A DNA stretch of 64,000 nt from NCBI RefSeq assembly GCF_001294645.1, contig NZ_CP011868.1, positions 4,464,001 to 4,528,000 of the forward strand, given 5' to 3'. The DNA is from Pseudonocardia sp. HH130629-09 (GTDB lineage: Bacteria; Actinomycetota; Actinomycetes; Mycobacteriales; Pseudonocardiaceae). How positions within the stretch are numbered: the first letter of the stretch is position 1; each line of letters opens with the position of its first letter. Shown here piece after piece: positions 17,908 through 28,274 of the stretch. Below the pieces are notes generated by a model. The model was not told the origin of the DNA, searched no databases, and saw nothing but the letters and a program-made list of their open reading frames with translations. A program made the translations under genes and the position numbers.

Positions 17908-18954
17908 GTGAGCCAGTCCGCCAGCCCCGCCCCCCGCCGTCGTGAGGCGCCCGACCGCAACCTGGCGATGGAGCTGGTCCGGGTCACCGAGGCCGCCGCC
18001 ATGGCCGCGGGCCGCTGGGTCGGCAAGGGCGACAAGAACGGTGGCGACGGCGCCGCCGTCGACGCCATGCGCCAGCTCATCTCGTCGGTGTCGATGCGCG
18101 GTGTCGTCGTCATCGGCGAGGGCGAGAAGGACGAGGCCCCGATGCTGTTCAACGGCGAGGAGGTCGGGAACGGCGAGGGCCCGTTCTGCGACGTCGCCGT
18201 CGACCCCATCGACGGCACCACGCTGATGGCCAAGGGCATGCCGAACGCGCTCGCGGTGCTCGCCGTCGCCGAGCGCGACGCGATGTTCGACCCGTCCGCG
18301 GTGTTCTACATGGAGAAGATCGCGGTCGGCCCGGACTCGGCCGACGTCATCGACATCACCGCACCGGTCGCGGAGAACATCCGCCGGGTCGCGCAGGCGA
18401 AGGAGACCGACGTCGCCGACGTGACGGTCTGCGTGCTCGACCGCCCGCGGCACGAGCAGATCGTCGCCGAGATCCGCGAGGCCGGCGCCCGGATCTCCTT
18501 CATCTCCGACGGCGACGTCGCCGGCGCCATCGCCGCGGCACGTCCCAACTCGGGTGTGGACATGCTCTACGGCGTCGGCGGCACCCCGGAGGGCATCATC
18601 ACCGCGGCCGCGCTCAAGTGCATGGGCGGCGAGATCCAGGGCCGCCTGTGGCCCACCGACGACGCCGAGCGGGAGAAGGCCCTCGCCGCGGGCCACGACC
18701 TCGACAAGGTCCTGACCACCGCCGAGCTCGTGCGCGGCGAGAACGTCTTCTTCTGCGCCACCGGCATCACCGACGGCCCGCTGCTGCGCGGCGTCCACTA
18801 CCGGGGCGGCGGCGCGACCACCCAGTCGATCGTGATGCGGTCCAAGTCCGGCACGGTGCGGCTGATCGACGGCTACCACCGCCTCACCAAGCTGCGCGAG
18901 TTCTCCTCCGTCGACTTCGACGGCGTCGAGGGCGAGGCCCCGCCGCTGCCGTGA
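17908..18954 (+). CDS. glpX: Class II fructose-1,6-bisphosphatase
   Basis: A 348-residue GlpX, which dephosphorylates fructose 1,6-bisphosphate in gluconeogenesis. Metal and substrate motifs are visible: [56 protein letters not shown] and [12 protein letters not shown]. The GTG at 17908 is preceded by GGAGA at about 17895. It lies directly upstream of fumC; its stop codon is inside the iron-box-like sequence of fumC, so the two genes are tightly spaced but probably separately controlled. Confidence 0.96.
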   Translation: MSQSASPAPRRREAPDRNLAMELVRVTEAAAMAAGRWVGKGDKNGGDGAAVDAMRQLISSVSMRGVVVIGEGEKDEAPMLFNGEEVGNGEGPFCDVAVDPIDGTTLMAKGMPNALAVLAVAERDAMFDPSAVFYMEKIAVGPDSADVIDITAPVAENIRRVAQAKETDVADVTVCVLDRPRHEQIVAEIREAGARISFISDGDVAGAIAAARPNSGVDMLYGVGGTPEGIITAAALKCMGGEIQGRLWPTDDAEREKALAAGHDLDKVLTTAELVRGENVFFCATGITDGPLLRGVHYRGGGATTQSIVMRSKSGTVRLIDGYHRLTKLREFSSVDFDGVEGEAPPLP

Positions 18955-18970
18955 GGTTAGGCTCACTTAA
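18952..18970. promoter_or_regulatory. Candidate IdeR/DtxR iron box upstream of fumC
   Basis: The 19-mer TGAGGTTAGGCTCACTTAA matches 16 of 19 positions of the known consensus TTAGGTTAGSCTAACCTAA, on either strand. It contains a plausible -10 (TAGGCT) and lies 38 bp before the fumC start. Binding would block the promoter, giving more fumarase when iron is scarce. This is a pattern match only. Confidence 0.55.
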
Positions 18971-19008
18971 CACTGCGGGACGGGTCGCGGAGGAGTAGAC
19001 CTTCGCCC

Positions 19009-20409
19009 ATGAGCGAGGACTTCCGCATCGAGCACGACACCATGGGCGAGGTCCGGGTCCCCGCCGACGCGCTGTGGCGGGCCCAGACCCAGCGCGCGGT
19101 GGAGAACTTCCCGATCTCCGGCCGTGGCCTGGAGCGCGCCCAGATCCGCGCGCTCGGCCTGGTCAAGGCGGCCGCGGCCCGGGTGAACGGCGAGCTGGGC
19201 GTACTGGACGACGACCGGGCCCGCGCGATCGCCGCGGCCGCCGACGAGGTGGCCGCGGGCGGGCACGACGACCACTTCCCGGTCGACGTCTTCCAGACGG
19301 GCTCCGGCACGTCGTCGAACATGAACGCCAACGAGGTGATCGCCTCGGTGGCCGCCCGCGCCGGCACGGACGTACACCCGAACGACCACGTCAACGCCTC
19401 CCAATCGTCGAACGACGTCTTCCCGACGACCATCCACCTCGCCGCCACCGAGGCGCTGGCGACCGAGGTCGTCCCGGCGCTGGAGCACCTCGAGGCCGCG
19501 TTGCGCCGCCGCGCCGCGGACTGGTCGGAGGTCGTGAAGGCCGGCCGCACCCACCTGATGGACGCCGTCCCGATCACCCTCGGCCAGGAGGCGGGTGGCT
19601 GGGCCAGCCAGGCCGGCTACGGCGCCGACCGCGTCCGCGACGCACTGCCCCGCCTCGCCGTCCTGCCGATCGGCGGGACCGCGGTCGGCACCGGACTGAA
19701 CGCGCCGGACGGGTTCGGCGCCGCCGTCGTCGCGAAGCTGCGCGAGACCACCGGTCTGGAGCAGCTCGCCGAGGCCACCGACCACATCGAGGCCCAGGGC
19801 TCGCGCGACGGCCTGGTCGAGGCCTCCGGCGCGCTGCGCACCGTCGCCGTGTCGCTCTACAAGATCGCCAACGACCTGCGCTGGCTGTCGTCCGGACCGC
19901 GGACCGGGCTGGCCGAGATCCACCTGCCGGACCTGCAGCCGGGCAGCTCGATCATGCCGGGCAAGGTCAACCCGGTGATCTGCGAGGCCACGATGATGGT
20001 CTGCGCCCAGGTCATGGGCAACGACGCGTGCGTCGGCTTCTCCGGCAGCCAGGGCAACCTGGAGCTGAACGTGATGATGCCGGTGATGGCGCGCAACGTG
20101 CTGGAGTCCGCACGACTGATCGCGAACGTGGCGCGGCTGCTCGCCGACAAGGTCGTCGACGGGATGGAGGCCGACCTCGAGCGCACCCGCGAGTACGCCG
20201 AGTCCTCGCCGTCGATCGTCACCCCGCTGAACTCGAAGATCGGTTACGAGGAGGCGGCGGCCATCGCGAAGCAGGCGCTGAAGGAGCGCCGGACCATCCG
20301 CGAGGTCGTGATCGAGCGCGGGCACGTGGCGAACGGGACGCTCACCGAGGCCGAGCTGGACCGCGCCCTGGACGTGCTGGCGATGACCCGCGGCGAGAAG
20401 CGCTCCTGA
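19009..20409 (+). CDS. fumC: Class II fumarate hydratase
   Basis: A 466-residue fumarase C, the iron-independent enzyme converting fumarate to malate in the TCA cycle. Signatures include [17 protein letters not shown], the catalytic-loop region [12 protein letters not shown] and [25 protein letters not shown] at about 18989 is rather far from ATG 19009 but is the only good site. An iron-box-like sequence overlaps its likely promoter. That would make sense for an iron-free fumarase, which needs no Fe-S cluster. Confidence 0.97.
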   Translation: MSEDFRIEHDTMGEVRVPADALWRAQTQRAVENFPISGRGLERAQIRALGLVKAAAARVNGELGVLDDDRARAIAAAADEVAAGGHDDHFPVDVFQTGSGTSSNMNANEVIASVAARAGTDVHPNDHVNASQSSNDVFPTTIHLAATEALATEVVPALEHLEAALRRRAADWSEVVKAGRTHLMDAVPITLGQEAGGWASQAGYGADRVRDALPRLAVLPIGGTAVGTGLNAPDGFGAAVVAKLRETTGLEQLAEATDHIEAQGSRDGLVEASGALRTVAVSLYKIANDLRWLSSGPRTGLAEIHLPDLQPGSSIMPGKVNPVICEATMMVCAQVMGNDACVGFSGSQGNLELNVMMPVMARNVLESARLIANVARLLADKVVDGMEADLERTREYAESSPSIVTPLNSKIGYEEAAAIAKQALKERRTIREVVIERGHVANGTLTEAELDRALDVLAMTRGEKRS

Positions 20410-20545
20410 CCCCGGCTGCGCCCGGTCACCGGCCGGGCGCACCGAGTCAGTCCACCCGCTGTTCATCTCTGGTCCCCGTTCGGTCCACATCGACGTGACA
20501 ATGTGTGAGCGTCAGTCGATCACTTTCACTCGAACGGACCGCACC

Positions 20546-21802
20546 ATGGCCGACCAGCGCTTCGCGTACGTCCCCGTGCACGATCTGCGCACCGGTCGCG
20601 TCGCCGGGGTCGAAGTGGTGCCGCGCCGGCAGCACGACGCGGTGGGCGTCGTGGCCCGCGACCGCGGCTGGGACGCCCGCCGGATCGCCGAGCTCGACGC
20701 GGGTACCGCGGTCTCGGCGGTCGCGTCGGCCCGCGCGCACGGCGGCACGGTCCCGATCCAGGTCGACGTCGCCGCGGACACCGTCCTGCACGCGCGGGAG
20801 CGGCTGCGCGGGATGCTCGGCGACGCCACCGACCCGGTGGCCCCCCTGCTGGAGGTGGGGCCGCCGATCGCCGCCGCGGCGCCGGCCGAGCACCTCGTCC
20901 CGGCACTGGCCGAGCTGCGGCGGTGGGGATTCCGGATCGGGCTCGACGGGGCCGGGCGCGCGTTCGGGCCCGAGGTGGTGGCCGCCGTCCGGCCGGACAT
21001 GGTGAAGCTGGAGCCCGACCTCTGCGGCGGGGTGCTCGACGCGGGCACGGGGGCGGCCGTCCGCGCGGTGATCGAGGTGTCCCGCACGGCCGGGGCGCCG
21101 GTCGCCGCGACCGGGGTCCACGACGCGGGCCGGCTGGTCGGACTGTTCGTGACCGGCGTCGCCCTCGCCCAGGGCCCGCTGCTGGGCGGGGCGCGCGCCG
21201 TCCCCGAGGCCGACCCGGCGACCCGTGCGGAGCTCCTCGGACTGCTGAGCGCGGTGCCGCAGCCGTTCACGCCTCGGTCCGCGCCGCCCGGGGTCACACC
21301 GCCCGGGGTCACGCCGTCGGTCCCCGAGCGCGCCGCGACACCCCGGCCGGCCGGTCCCCCGGTGCGCGGGCTCGCCGTCCCGGCCGTGACCCTGCCCGAC
21401 GACGCCGTCGGCGACACCGCCCGCGAGGTGCTGCGCGCCCGCCCCGAGTCGGCCGGGATCGTCCTGGTCGACCGGGCGCACCGGCCGGTCGGCTACCTCG
21501 ACCGCAGCCGCGTCCTGCTCCAGCTGGCAGGCAGGTTCGGCCACGCGCTGTGGGCCGAGAAGCCGGCGACCGAGCTGGCGGACCCGCCGCGGACCGTCGA
21601 CGAGCGGACCCCGCTGCACCGCGCGATGGAGATCGGTCTGGCCGGCGACCCGGCCCGCGGCTACGACGACCTGGTCGTCGTAGCACCGGACGGCACCTGC
21701 CGCGGGGTCGTCCCGGTCGCCGAGCTGTGGCGCCGCGCGATCCTGCCGCCCGCGGGCGGCCCGCGTCCCGCACCGGCACCGCAGGTCGTGCGCACCGCCT
21801 GA
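20546..21802 (+). CDS. Degenerate EAL-domain protein with a C-terminal CBS-like module
   Basis: A 418-residue protein. Residues 1-230 have the EAL c-di-GMP phosphodiesterase fold order (FAYVPVHDLRTGRVAGVEVVPR, IQVDVAADTVLH, GFRIGLDGAGRAFGPEVVAAVRPDMVKLEPDL, VAATGVHDAGRLVGLFVTGVALAQGPLLG). Key catalytic signatures are changed: EVV instead of EAL, and ATGVHD where active enzymes have an AEGVE-type motif. A Pro-rich linker with a GVTPPGVTP repeat follows, then a CBS-like region (DTAREVLRARPESAGIVLVDRAHRPVGYLDRS). It is probably a non-hydrolysing binder or effector. ATG 20546 is chosen because the fold starts 5 residues later. Confidence 0.75.
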   Translation: MADQRFAYVPVHDLRTGRVAGVEVVPRRQHDAVGVVARDRGWDARRIAELDAGTAVSAVASARAHGGTVPIQVDVAADTVLHARERLRGMLGDATDPVAPLLEVGPPIAAAAPAEHLVPALAELRRWGFRIGLDGAGRAFGPEVVAAVRPDMVKLEPDLCGGVLDAGTGAAVRAVIEVSRTAGAPVAATGVHDAGRLVGLFVTGVALAQGPLLGGARAVPEADPATRAELLGLLSAVPQPFTPRSAPPGVTPPGVTPSVPERAATPRPAGPPVRGLAVPAVTLPDDAVGDTAREVLRARPESAGIVLVDRAHRPVGYLDRSRVLLQLAGRFGHALWAEKPATELADPPRTVDERTPLHRAMEIGLAGDPARGYDDLVVVAPDGTCRGVVPVAELWRRAILPPAGGPRPAPAPQVVRTA

Positions 21803-21847
21803 CCCGACGACGCGCGGGCTGTCGGGGGTCGCTGCTTCACTGATCCG

Positions 21848-23377
21848 GTGCTGTTCACCGACGTCGTCACCACCTCGGCCTCGGTCGGGGCGACCCGCGC
21901 GCGCAAGGAGAAGACCGCCGCGCTCGCCGGGCTGCTGCGCGCCGCCGCGCCGGCCGAGGTCGTGCCGGTCGTCGCGTGGCTGTCCGGAGTGCCCCGGCAG
22001 GGCCGGATCGGCACCGGCTGGCGGACCCTGTCGGGCGTCGACGTGCCGGCCGCGGCGGCGCCGTCGCTGACGGTGGAGCGGGTCGACGCCCTCCTCGACG
22101 ACCTGGCCGGCACCGCGGGGACGGGCTCGGCGGCCCGGCGCCGTGAGCTGCTCACCGAGCTGTACGGCGCCGCCACCGCCGAGGAGCAGCGGTTCCTGCA
22201 CCGCCTGCTCACCGGCGAGCTGCGCCAGGGGGCGCTGGAGGGGCTGATGGTCGTCGCCGTCGCCGCCGCGGCCGAGGTGCCGGCGGCGCCGGTGCGGCGG
22301 GCGTTCATGCTGTCCGGGCGGCTCCCCGAGACGGCGGCGACCGCGCTGACCGGCGGCGAGGAGGCACTCGCCGGGGTGGCGCTGGAGGTGGGCAGGCCGG
22401 TCCGGCCGATGCTCGCCTCCCCCGGTGACTCGCTCGACGCCGCGCTGGCCGGGCTCGGCGCCGACGTGACCGTCGAGCACAAGCTCGACGGCGCCCGCAT
22501 CCAGGTGCACCGCCACGGCGACGAGGTGCGGGTGTGGACCCGGACGCTGCGCGAGATCACCGCTCGCGTGCCCGAGATGGTGGACCTGGTCCGCGGGCTG
22601 CCGTGTGGCACCGCGGTGCTCGACGGCGAGACCCTCGCCCTCGACGACGACGGCCGCCCCCGCCCGTTCCAGGACACGATGAGCCGGTTCGGGACCGAGG
22701 AGTCCGGCGGCGAGGTGATGCTGTCGCCGTTCTTCTTCGACCTGCTCCACCTCGACAGCCGCGATCTCGTCGACGAGCCCACCGAGGTGCGGCTCGACGC
22801 GCTCGCCGGGCTGCTGGCCGCCGACGTCCACGCCGCGCTGCGGATGCCGGGGGTCCGGCGGCCGTCGCCGGAGCAGGCGGCCGTGGTCCTCGTTGAGGCG
22901 CTGACGGCGGGGCACGAGGGCGTCGTCGTGAAGGACCTGGCCGCGCCGTACGCGGCCGGTCGGCGCGGCAAGGCCTGGCAGAAGGTGAAGCCGGTGCACA
23001 CCCTGGACCTGGTGGTGCTGGGCGCCGAGTGGGGCTACGGGCGGCGCACCGGGTCGCTGTCGAACATCCACCTCGGCGCCCGCGACCCGGACGGCGGGGA
23101 GCCGGTCATGGTCGGCAAGACGTTCAAGGGCATGACCGACGAGCTGCTGGCCTGGCAGACCGCGACCTTCCCGGACTACGAGACGTCCCGGGAGCCGGGG
23201 GTGGTGCACCTGCGCCCGGAGCTGGTCGTGGAGATCGCGCTCGACGGCGCGCAGCGCAGCACCCGCTACCCGGGCGGTGTGGCGTTGCGCTTCGCCCGGG
23301 TGCTGCGCTACCGGCCGGACAAGACCCCGGCCGAGGCCGACTCCCTCGACGCGGTGCGGGCGCTGCTGTCCGACTGA
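21848..23377 (+). CDS. ATP-dependent DNA ligase (LigB type)
   Basis: A 509-residue ligase with an N-terminal DNA-binding domain (residues 1-200), the adenylation domain with the nucleophile Lys at about 212 in VEHKLDGARIQVH, and motifs VLDGETLAL, FFFDLLHLD and HEGVVVKDL. A C-terminal OB domain follows (KPVHTLDLVVLGAEWGYGRRTG). It seals nicks using ATP, in addition to the essential NAD-dependent LigA expected elsewhere. It closely resembles mycobacterial LigB in length and layout. The last 70 bp overlap the 3' end of the convergent GntR gene. Confidence 0.93.
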   Translation: MLFTDVVTTSASVGATRARKEKTAALAGLLRAAAPAEVVPVVAWLSGVPRQGRIGTGWRTLSGVDVPAAAAPSLTVERVDALLDDLAGTAGTGSAARRRELLTELYGAATAEEQRFLHRLLTGELRQGALEGLMVVAVAAAAEVPAAPVRRAFMLSGRLPETAATALTGGEEALAGVALEVGRPVRPMLASPGDSLDAALAGLGADVTVEHKLDGARIQVHRHGDEVRVWTRTLREITARVPEMVDLVRGLPCGTAVLDGETLALDDDGRPRPFQDTMSRFGTEESGGEVMLSPFFFDLLHLDSRDLVDEPTEVRLDALAGLLAADVHAALRMPGVRRPSPEQAAVVLVEALTAGHEGVVVKDLAAPYAAGRRGKAWQKVKPVHTLDLVVLGAEWGYGRRTGSLSNIHLGARDPDGGEPVMVGKTFKGMTDELLAWQTATFPDYETSREPGVVHLRPELVVEIALDGAQRSTRYPGGVALRFARVLRYRPDKTPAEADSLDAVRALLSD

Positions 23378-24084
23378 GCCGACCCGGCGCCGTCGCGGGC
23401 CGCGGTCACCGTCCCGGTCGGGTCGGCACGCAGCACACTGACGGCGAGGACCCGACCGTCGCCGCCGGTCAGGGTGCGTTCGGCGCCCAGCAGCGGAGCC
23501 CCGGCGGCGACACCGAGCAGCGCCGCGGAGTCCGGGTCGGCGGGCACCGGGCCGGAGCGGGTGTCCGCCCACGCCGGGTGCAGTCCTGCTTCGGTCAGCT
23601 GCAGGTCGAAGGGACCGGTCCCGGGCACCGCGAGCAGCCGCGCCGCGGCCGTGGTCGTCACGTAGTGGGTCTCCAGCACCGCGCCGCCACCGGCCGTCGC
23701 CGAGACGCACTCGGTGCGCAGGCACGGCGCCCCCACCGGCACACCGAGCCACTCGGCGAGCACGTCGGGTGCGGCGATCCCGGTGCGCTCCAGCCAGCGC
23801 GGGAGGCGGGTGCCTGTGCCCGTGACGGCGGCCCGTCCGGGGTAGTGCGGGCGGGCGACGATCCGGTACCCGGTCGGCCCCGGCCGCAGCAGCCCCTCCT
23901 CGCCCAGCAGACCCAGGGCAGCCCGGACGACGGCGCGCGGCACGGCGTGGCGCACCATCAGCTCGTCCTCGCCGGGCAGCAGGCCCCCGGGGCGCCCGCC
24001 CTCGGCCACCGCGATGCGCAGCAGGTCACGGAGCCGGCGCACGTCTGCGGCACGCACACGAGGGTTCGGCGACGGCACCGGCAT
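23308..24084 (-). CDS. GntR-family regulator with UTRA domain
   Basis: A 258-residue regulator. The N-terminal winged helix (VRRLRDLLRIAVAEGGRPGGLLPGEDELMVRHAVPRAVVRAALGLLGEEGLLRPGPTGYRIV) is GntR/HutC-like. The C-terminal part (LERTGIAAPDVLAEWLGVPVGAPCLRTECV, LETHYVTTTAAARLL, LLGVAAGAPLLGAERTLTGGDGRVLAVSVLRADP) is a UTRA ligand-binding domain. The final 35 residues are low-complexity read-through overlapping the ligase gene antisense, so the functional end may be earlier. It is divergent from guaB1, and a 14-bp palindrome lies between the two. Confidence 0.8.
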   Translation of the reverse strand: MPVPSPNPRVRAADVRRLRDLLRIAVAEGGRPGGLLPGEDELMVRHAVPRAVVRAALGLLGEEGLLRPGPTGYRIVARPHYPGRAAVTGTGTRLPRWLERTGIAAPDVLAEWLGVPVGAPCLRTECVSATAGGGAVLETHYVTTTAAARLLAVPGTGPFDLQLTEAGLHPAWADTRSGPVPADPDSAALLGVAAGAPLLGAERTLTGGDGRVLAVSVLRADPTGTVTAARDGAGSAQSDSSARTASRESASAGVLSGR

Positions 24085-24146
24085 GTACCCGACGGTAGGC
24101 ACACGGGGTTGCCCGGCGGTTCCCCTCACATGACGGACGCGTGACA

Positions 24147-25620
<1,474 letters not shown>

Positions 25621-25663
25621 GCCACCCCTTGACCCGGCGCGCGATCCGGCGCACGGTCGGGTC

Positions 25664-26488
25664 ATGGCCGCCCCCACGCAGGACACCACCACCAGCAGCT
25701 CCGGTACCGCCGCCCTCGGCGGCGGCGGTACCGGCGGTCTGCCGGTCCCACCGACGTTCGCCACCTCCGCCGAGGAACGCCTGCACCGCAAGCAGCAGCT
25801 CGCGGGGGCGTTCCGGATCTTCGGCCGCTTCGGCTTCGGCGAGGGCGTCGCCGGGCACATCACCGTGCGCGACCCGGAGGACCCGGAGATGTTCTGGGTC
25901 AACCCGTTCGGCATGAGCTTCCGGCACATCCGGGTCTCGGACCTGATCATGGTCGACCACCACGGCACGGTCCGGCACGGGAACCGCCCGGTGAACCAGG
26001 CCGGGTTCGTCATCCACTCGGCCGTCCACGAGGCGCACCCGCACGTCGTCGCGGCCGCGCACGCCCACTCGGTGTACGGCAAGGCGTGGTCGTCGCTGGG
26101 CCGGCCGCTGGACCCCATCACCCAGGACGCCTGCGCCCTCTACGAGAACCACGGCGTCGTCCACGAGGGTGCCGGCGCGGTCGTGCTCGACCCGGAGGCG
26201 GGCCGGGCCCTGGCCCGCGGTCTGACCGGCCGGCGGCTGGTCTTCCACCAGAACCACGGGATCTTCTCCGTCGGCGAGACGGTCGCGGAGGCCGCCTGGT
26301 GGTTCATCTCGACCGAGCGCAACTGCCAGGCGCAGCTGCTGGCCGAGGCCGCGGGGACGCCGACACTCGTCGACCACGCCAACGCGCGGTTCACCGCCGA
26401 GCAGACCGGCACGCCGTACGCCGGCTGGTTCTCCTACCAGCCGCTGTGGGACGAGGTCGTGCGTACCGACCCGGACCTGTTCGACTGA
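25664..26488 (+). CDS. Class II aldolase/adducin-family protein
   Basis: A 274-residue class II aldolase-fold protein. The glycine-rich loop segment GFGEGVAGHITVRD, the zinc-binding HAHSVYGKAWSSLG and the third His region VFHQNHGIFSVGETVAEAAWW are visible. The first 45 residues are a Gly/Thr-rich extension. Family members act on sugar phosphates or methylthioribulose phosphate, or are non-catalytic; the substrate cannot be told. It is 43 bp downstream of guaB1 on the same strand and is followed by a strong terminator, so the two may be co-transcribed. Confidence 0.85.
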   Translation: MAAPTQDTTTSSSGTAALGGGGTGGLPVPPTFATSAEERLHRKQQLAGAFRIFGRFGFGEGVAGHITVRDPEDPEMFWVNPFGMSFRHIRVSDLIMVDHHGTVRHGNRPVNQAGFVIHSAVHEAHPHVVAAAHAHSVYGKAWSSLGRPLDPITQDACALYENHGVVHEGAGAVVLDPEAGRALARGLTGRRLVFHQNHGIFSVGETVAEAAWWFISTERNCQAQLLAEAAGTPTLVDHANARFTAEQTGTPYAGWFSYQPLWDEVVRTDPDLFD

Positions 26489-26495
26489 GACACAC

Positions 26496-26531
26496 CACGG
26501 CCCCCGTCGGCGACTGCCGACGGGGGCCGTG
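26496..26531. terminator. Terminator between the aldolase gene and phoH
   Basis: A perfect 16-bp stem (26496-26511 and 26516-26531) with a 4-base loop, in the short gap between convergent genes; it can serve both. Confidence 0.8.
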
Positions 26532-26539
26532 TGCCGTCG

Positions 26540-27910
26540 TCAGGAGTTGGGTCCCTCCAGCATCTCGGTGACCAGCGCGGCGATCGGCGAGCGCTCACTG
26601 CGGGTCAACGTGACGTGCGCGAACAGCGGGTGGCCCTTCAGCTTCTCGATGACGGCGTTGACGCCGTCGTGCCGTCCGACGCGGAGGTTGTCGCGCTGCG
26701 CGACGTCGTGGGTGAGCACGACGCGCGACGCCGTCCCGAGCCTGGACAGCACCGTGAGCAGCACGTTGCGCTCCAGCGACTGCGCCTCGTCGACGATCAC
26801 GAACGTGTCGTGCAGCGACCGGCCGCGGATGTGGGTCAGCGGCAGGACCTCCAGCAGGCCGCGGGCGATGACCTCGTCGATGACGTCCTGGCTGACCATC
26901 GCCCCCAGGGTGTCGAAGACGGCCTGCGCCCAGGGCTGCATCTTCTCGACCTCGCTGCCCGGGAGGTAGCCGAGGTCCTGCCCGCCGACGGCGTAGAGCG
27001 GCCGGAAGACCACGATCTTGCGGTGCTGCCGTCGCTCCAGCACCGCCTCCAGGCCCGCGCACAACGCGAGCGCCGACTTGCCCGTCCCGGCGCGTCCGCC
27101 GAGGGACACGATCCCGACCTCGTTGTCCAGCAGCAGGTCCAGCGCGATCCGCTGTTCGGCGGAACGGCCGTGCAGCCCGAACGCCTCCCGGTCCCCGCGC
27201 ACCAGCTTGACCCGCTTGTCCGCGGTGACCCGCCCGAGCGCGTTCGATGCCCCGATCAGCCGCAACCCCGTGTTGCAGGGCAGGTCGCGGGCCTCGTCGT
27301 GGTCGATGACGCCGTCGCGGAACAGCGCGTCGACGTCCTCGGCGGTCACCTCGAGGTCGGTCATGCCGGTCCAGCCCGAGAACAGCACGTCCTGGCCGTG
27401 GTACTCGTCGGCGTCCAGACCGACCGCGGCGGCCTTGACCCGCAACGGCATGTCCTTGGTGACCAGCGTGACGTCCGGTGGCACGGACGGGTCCGCCTTC
27501 AGGTTCAGCGCACAGGCCAGGATCCGCGAGTCGTTGGAGTCGGTGCGGAACCCGGCCGGCAGGACCGTGGGGTCGGAGTGGTTCAGCTCGACGTGCAGCG
27601 TGCCGCCGGACTCGCCGATCGGCACGGGCGCGTCGAGACGGCCGTACCTGACGCGCAGCTCGTCGAGCTGGCGCAGCGCGGTCCGGGCGAACCAGCCCAG
27701 TTCGGGGTGGTGACGCTTGGCCTCCAGCTCACTGATGACGACGAGCGGCAGGACGACCTGGTGCTCGTCGAAGCGCTGCAGCGACCACGGGTCGGACAGC
27801 AGCACGGACGTGTCGAGCACGTAGCAGCGGGTGGTACCTGCCGGTGCGTCCCCGACGGACCCCTGCGGTGCGGGGGTCGGGTCGGTGAGGGCGGGACGAC
27901 GATCGGTCAC
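26540..27910 (-). CDS. phoH: PhoH-family PIN-domain ATPase
   Basis: A 456-residue PhoH2-type protein. Residues 25-160 are a PIN RNase domain ([64 protein letters not shown]). Residues 250-456 are the PhoH P-loop ATPase with Walker [17 protein letters not shown] and Walker [12 protein letters not shown]. Related mycobacterial PhoH2 proteins are RNA helicase/RNases. I start at GTG 27910, which follows GAGGGAG; 67 more codons are open upstream but encode no domain. The leader is long and structured. Confidence 0.93.
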   Translation of the reverse strand: MTDRRPALTDPTPAPQGSVGDAPAGTTRCYVLDTSVLLSDPWSLQRFDEHQVVLPLVVISELEAKRHHPELGWFARTALRQLDELRVRYGRLDAPVPIGESGGTLHVELNHSDPTVLPAGFRTDSNDSRILACALNLKADPSVPPDVTLVTKDMPLRVKAAAVGLDADEYHGQDVLFSGWTGMTDLEVTAEDVDALFRDGVIDHDEARDLPCNTGLRLIGASNALGRVTADKRVKLVRGDREAFGLHGRSAEQRIALDLLLDNEVGIVSLGGRAGTGKSALALCAGLEAVLERRQHRKIVVFRPLYAVGGQDLGYLPGSEVEKMQPWAQAVFDTLGAMVSQDVIDEVIARGLLEVLPLTHIRGRSLHDTFVIVDEAQSLERNVLLTVLSRLGTASRVVLTHDVAQRDNLRVGRHDGVNAVIEKLKGHPLFAHVTLTRSERSPIAALVTEMLEGPNS

Positions 27911-28144
27911 GGGTGCTCCCTCGCAGGCGCGGCACCGCACCTGCTCTGCGTCGGGCCGGCCGGCCCTCGTGCGGGCCGCGACGACGCGGAGGGACCATGG
28001 CGGTCCTCCGGCCGGCACGCCCGCGAGGGCCGGGTGCCGGCCCTCTCGGGTGCGTGTGACACCACTCCAGGGCCTCCCGAACGGGCCGCATCGGGTACAG
28101 CCCGTCGACATGGACGCTACTAGTGGTCACCCTCGTGCGGTCAA
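27911..28144 (-). promoter_or_regulatory. phoH promoter and long structured leader
   Basis: On the minus strand TTGACC (28139-28144) and TAGTAG (28117-28122) are 16 bp apart, a plausible promoter about 200 nt before the phoH start. The leader contains a 9-bp GC hairpin with a 3-base loop (28025-28045) and a second hairpin, 27988-27996 against 28002-28009. The second buries a good SD-ATG pair (GGAGG then ATG at 27998) that is out of frame with phoH. From 28145 to the next gene at 28275 I see nothing further. Confidence 0.4.
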
Positions 28145-28274
28145 TAGCAACGCTCCGTCGGATCGCGACGTTGACCCCTGATGGAACAGTCGTAACGTGC
28201 CGTTCATCGCGTGACCGGTACCGTCCGGCGTCGAGTCGGGTAGAGACACCTCGTTCGACTGCGAGCCGTTCGGC

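Noticed and set aside
20447..23752. Very long open frame (about 1100 codons) on the minus strand
   Set aside because: It runs antisense through the EAL and ligase genes, which have clear domains; it is an artefact of high GC third positions.
27729..27998. Short open frame with a good SD and ATG 27998 overlapping phoH
   Set aside because: Codon use and composition look non-coding, and it overlaps the PIN domain out of frame; kept only as part of the leader observation.
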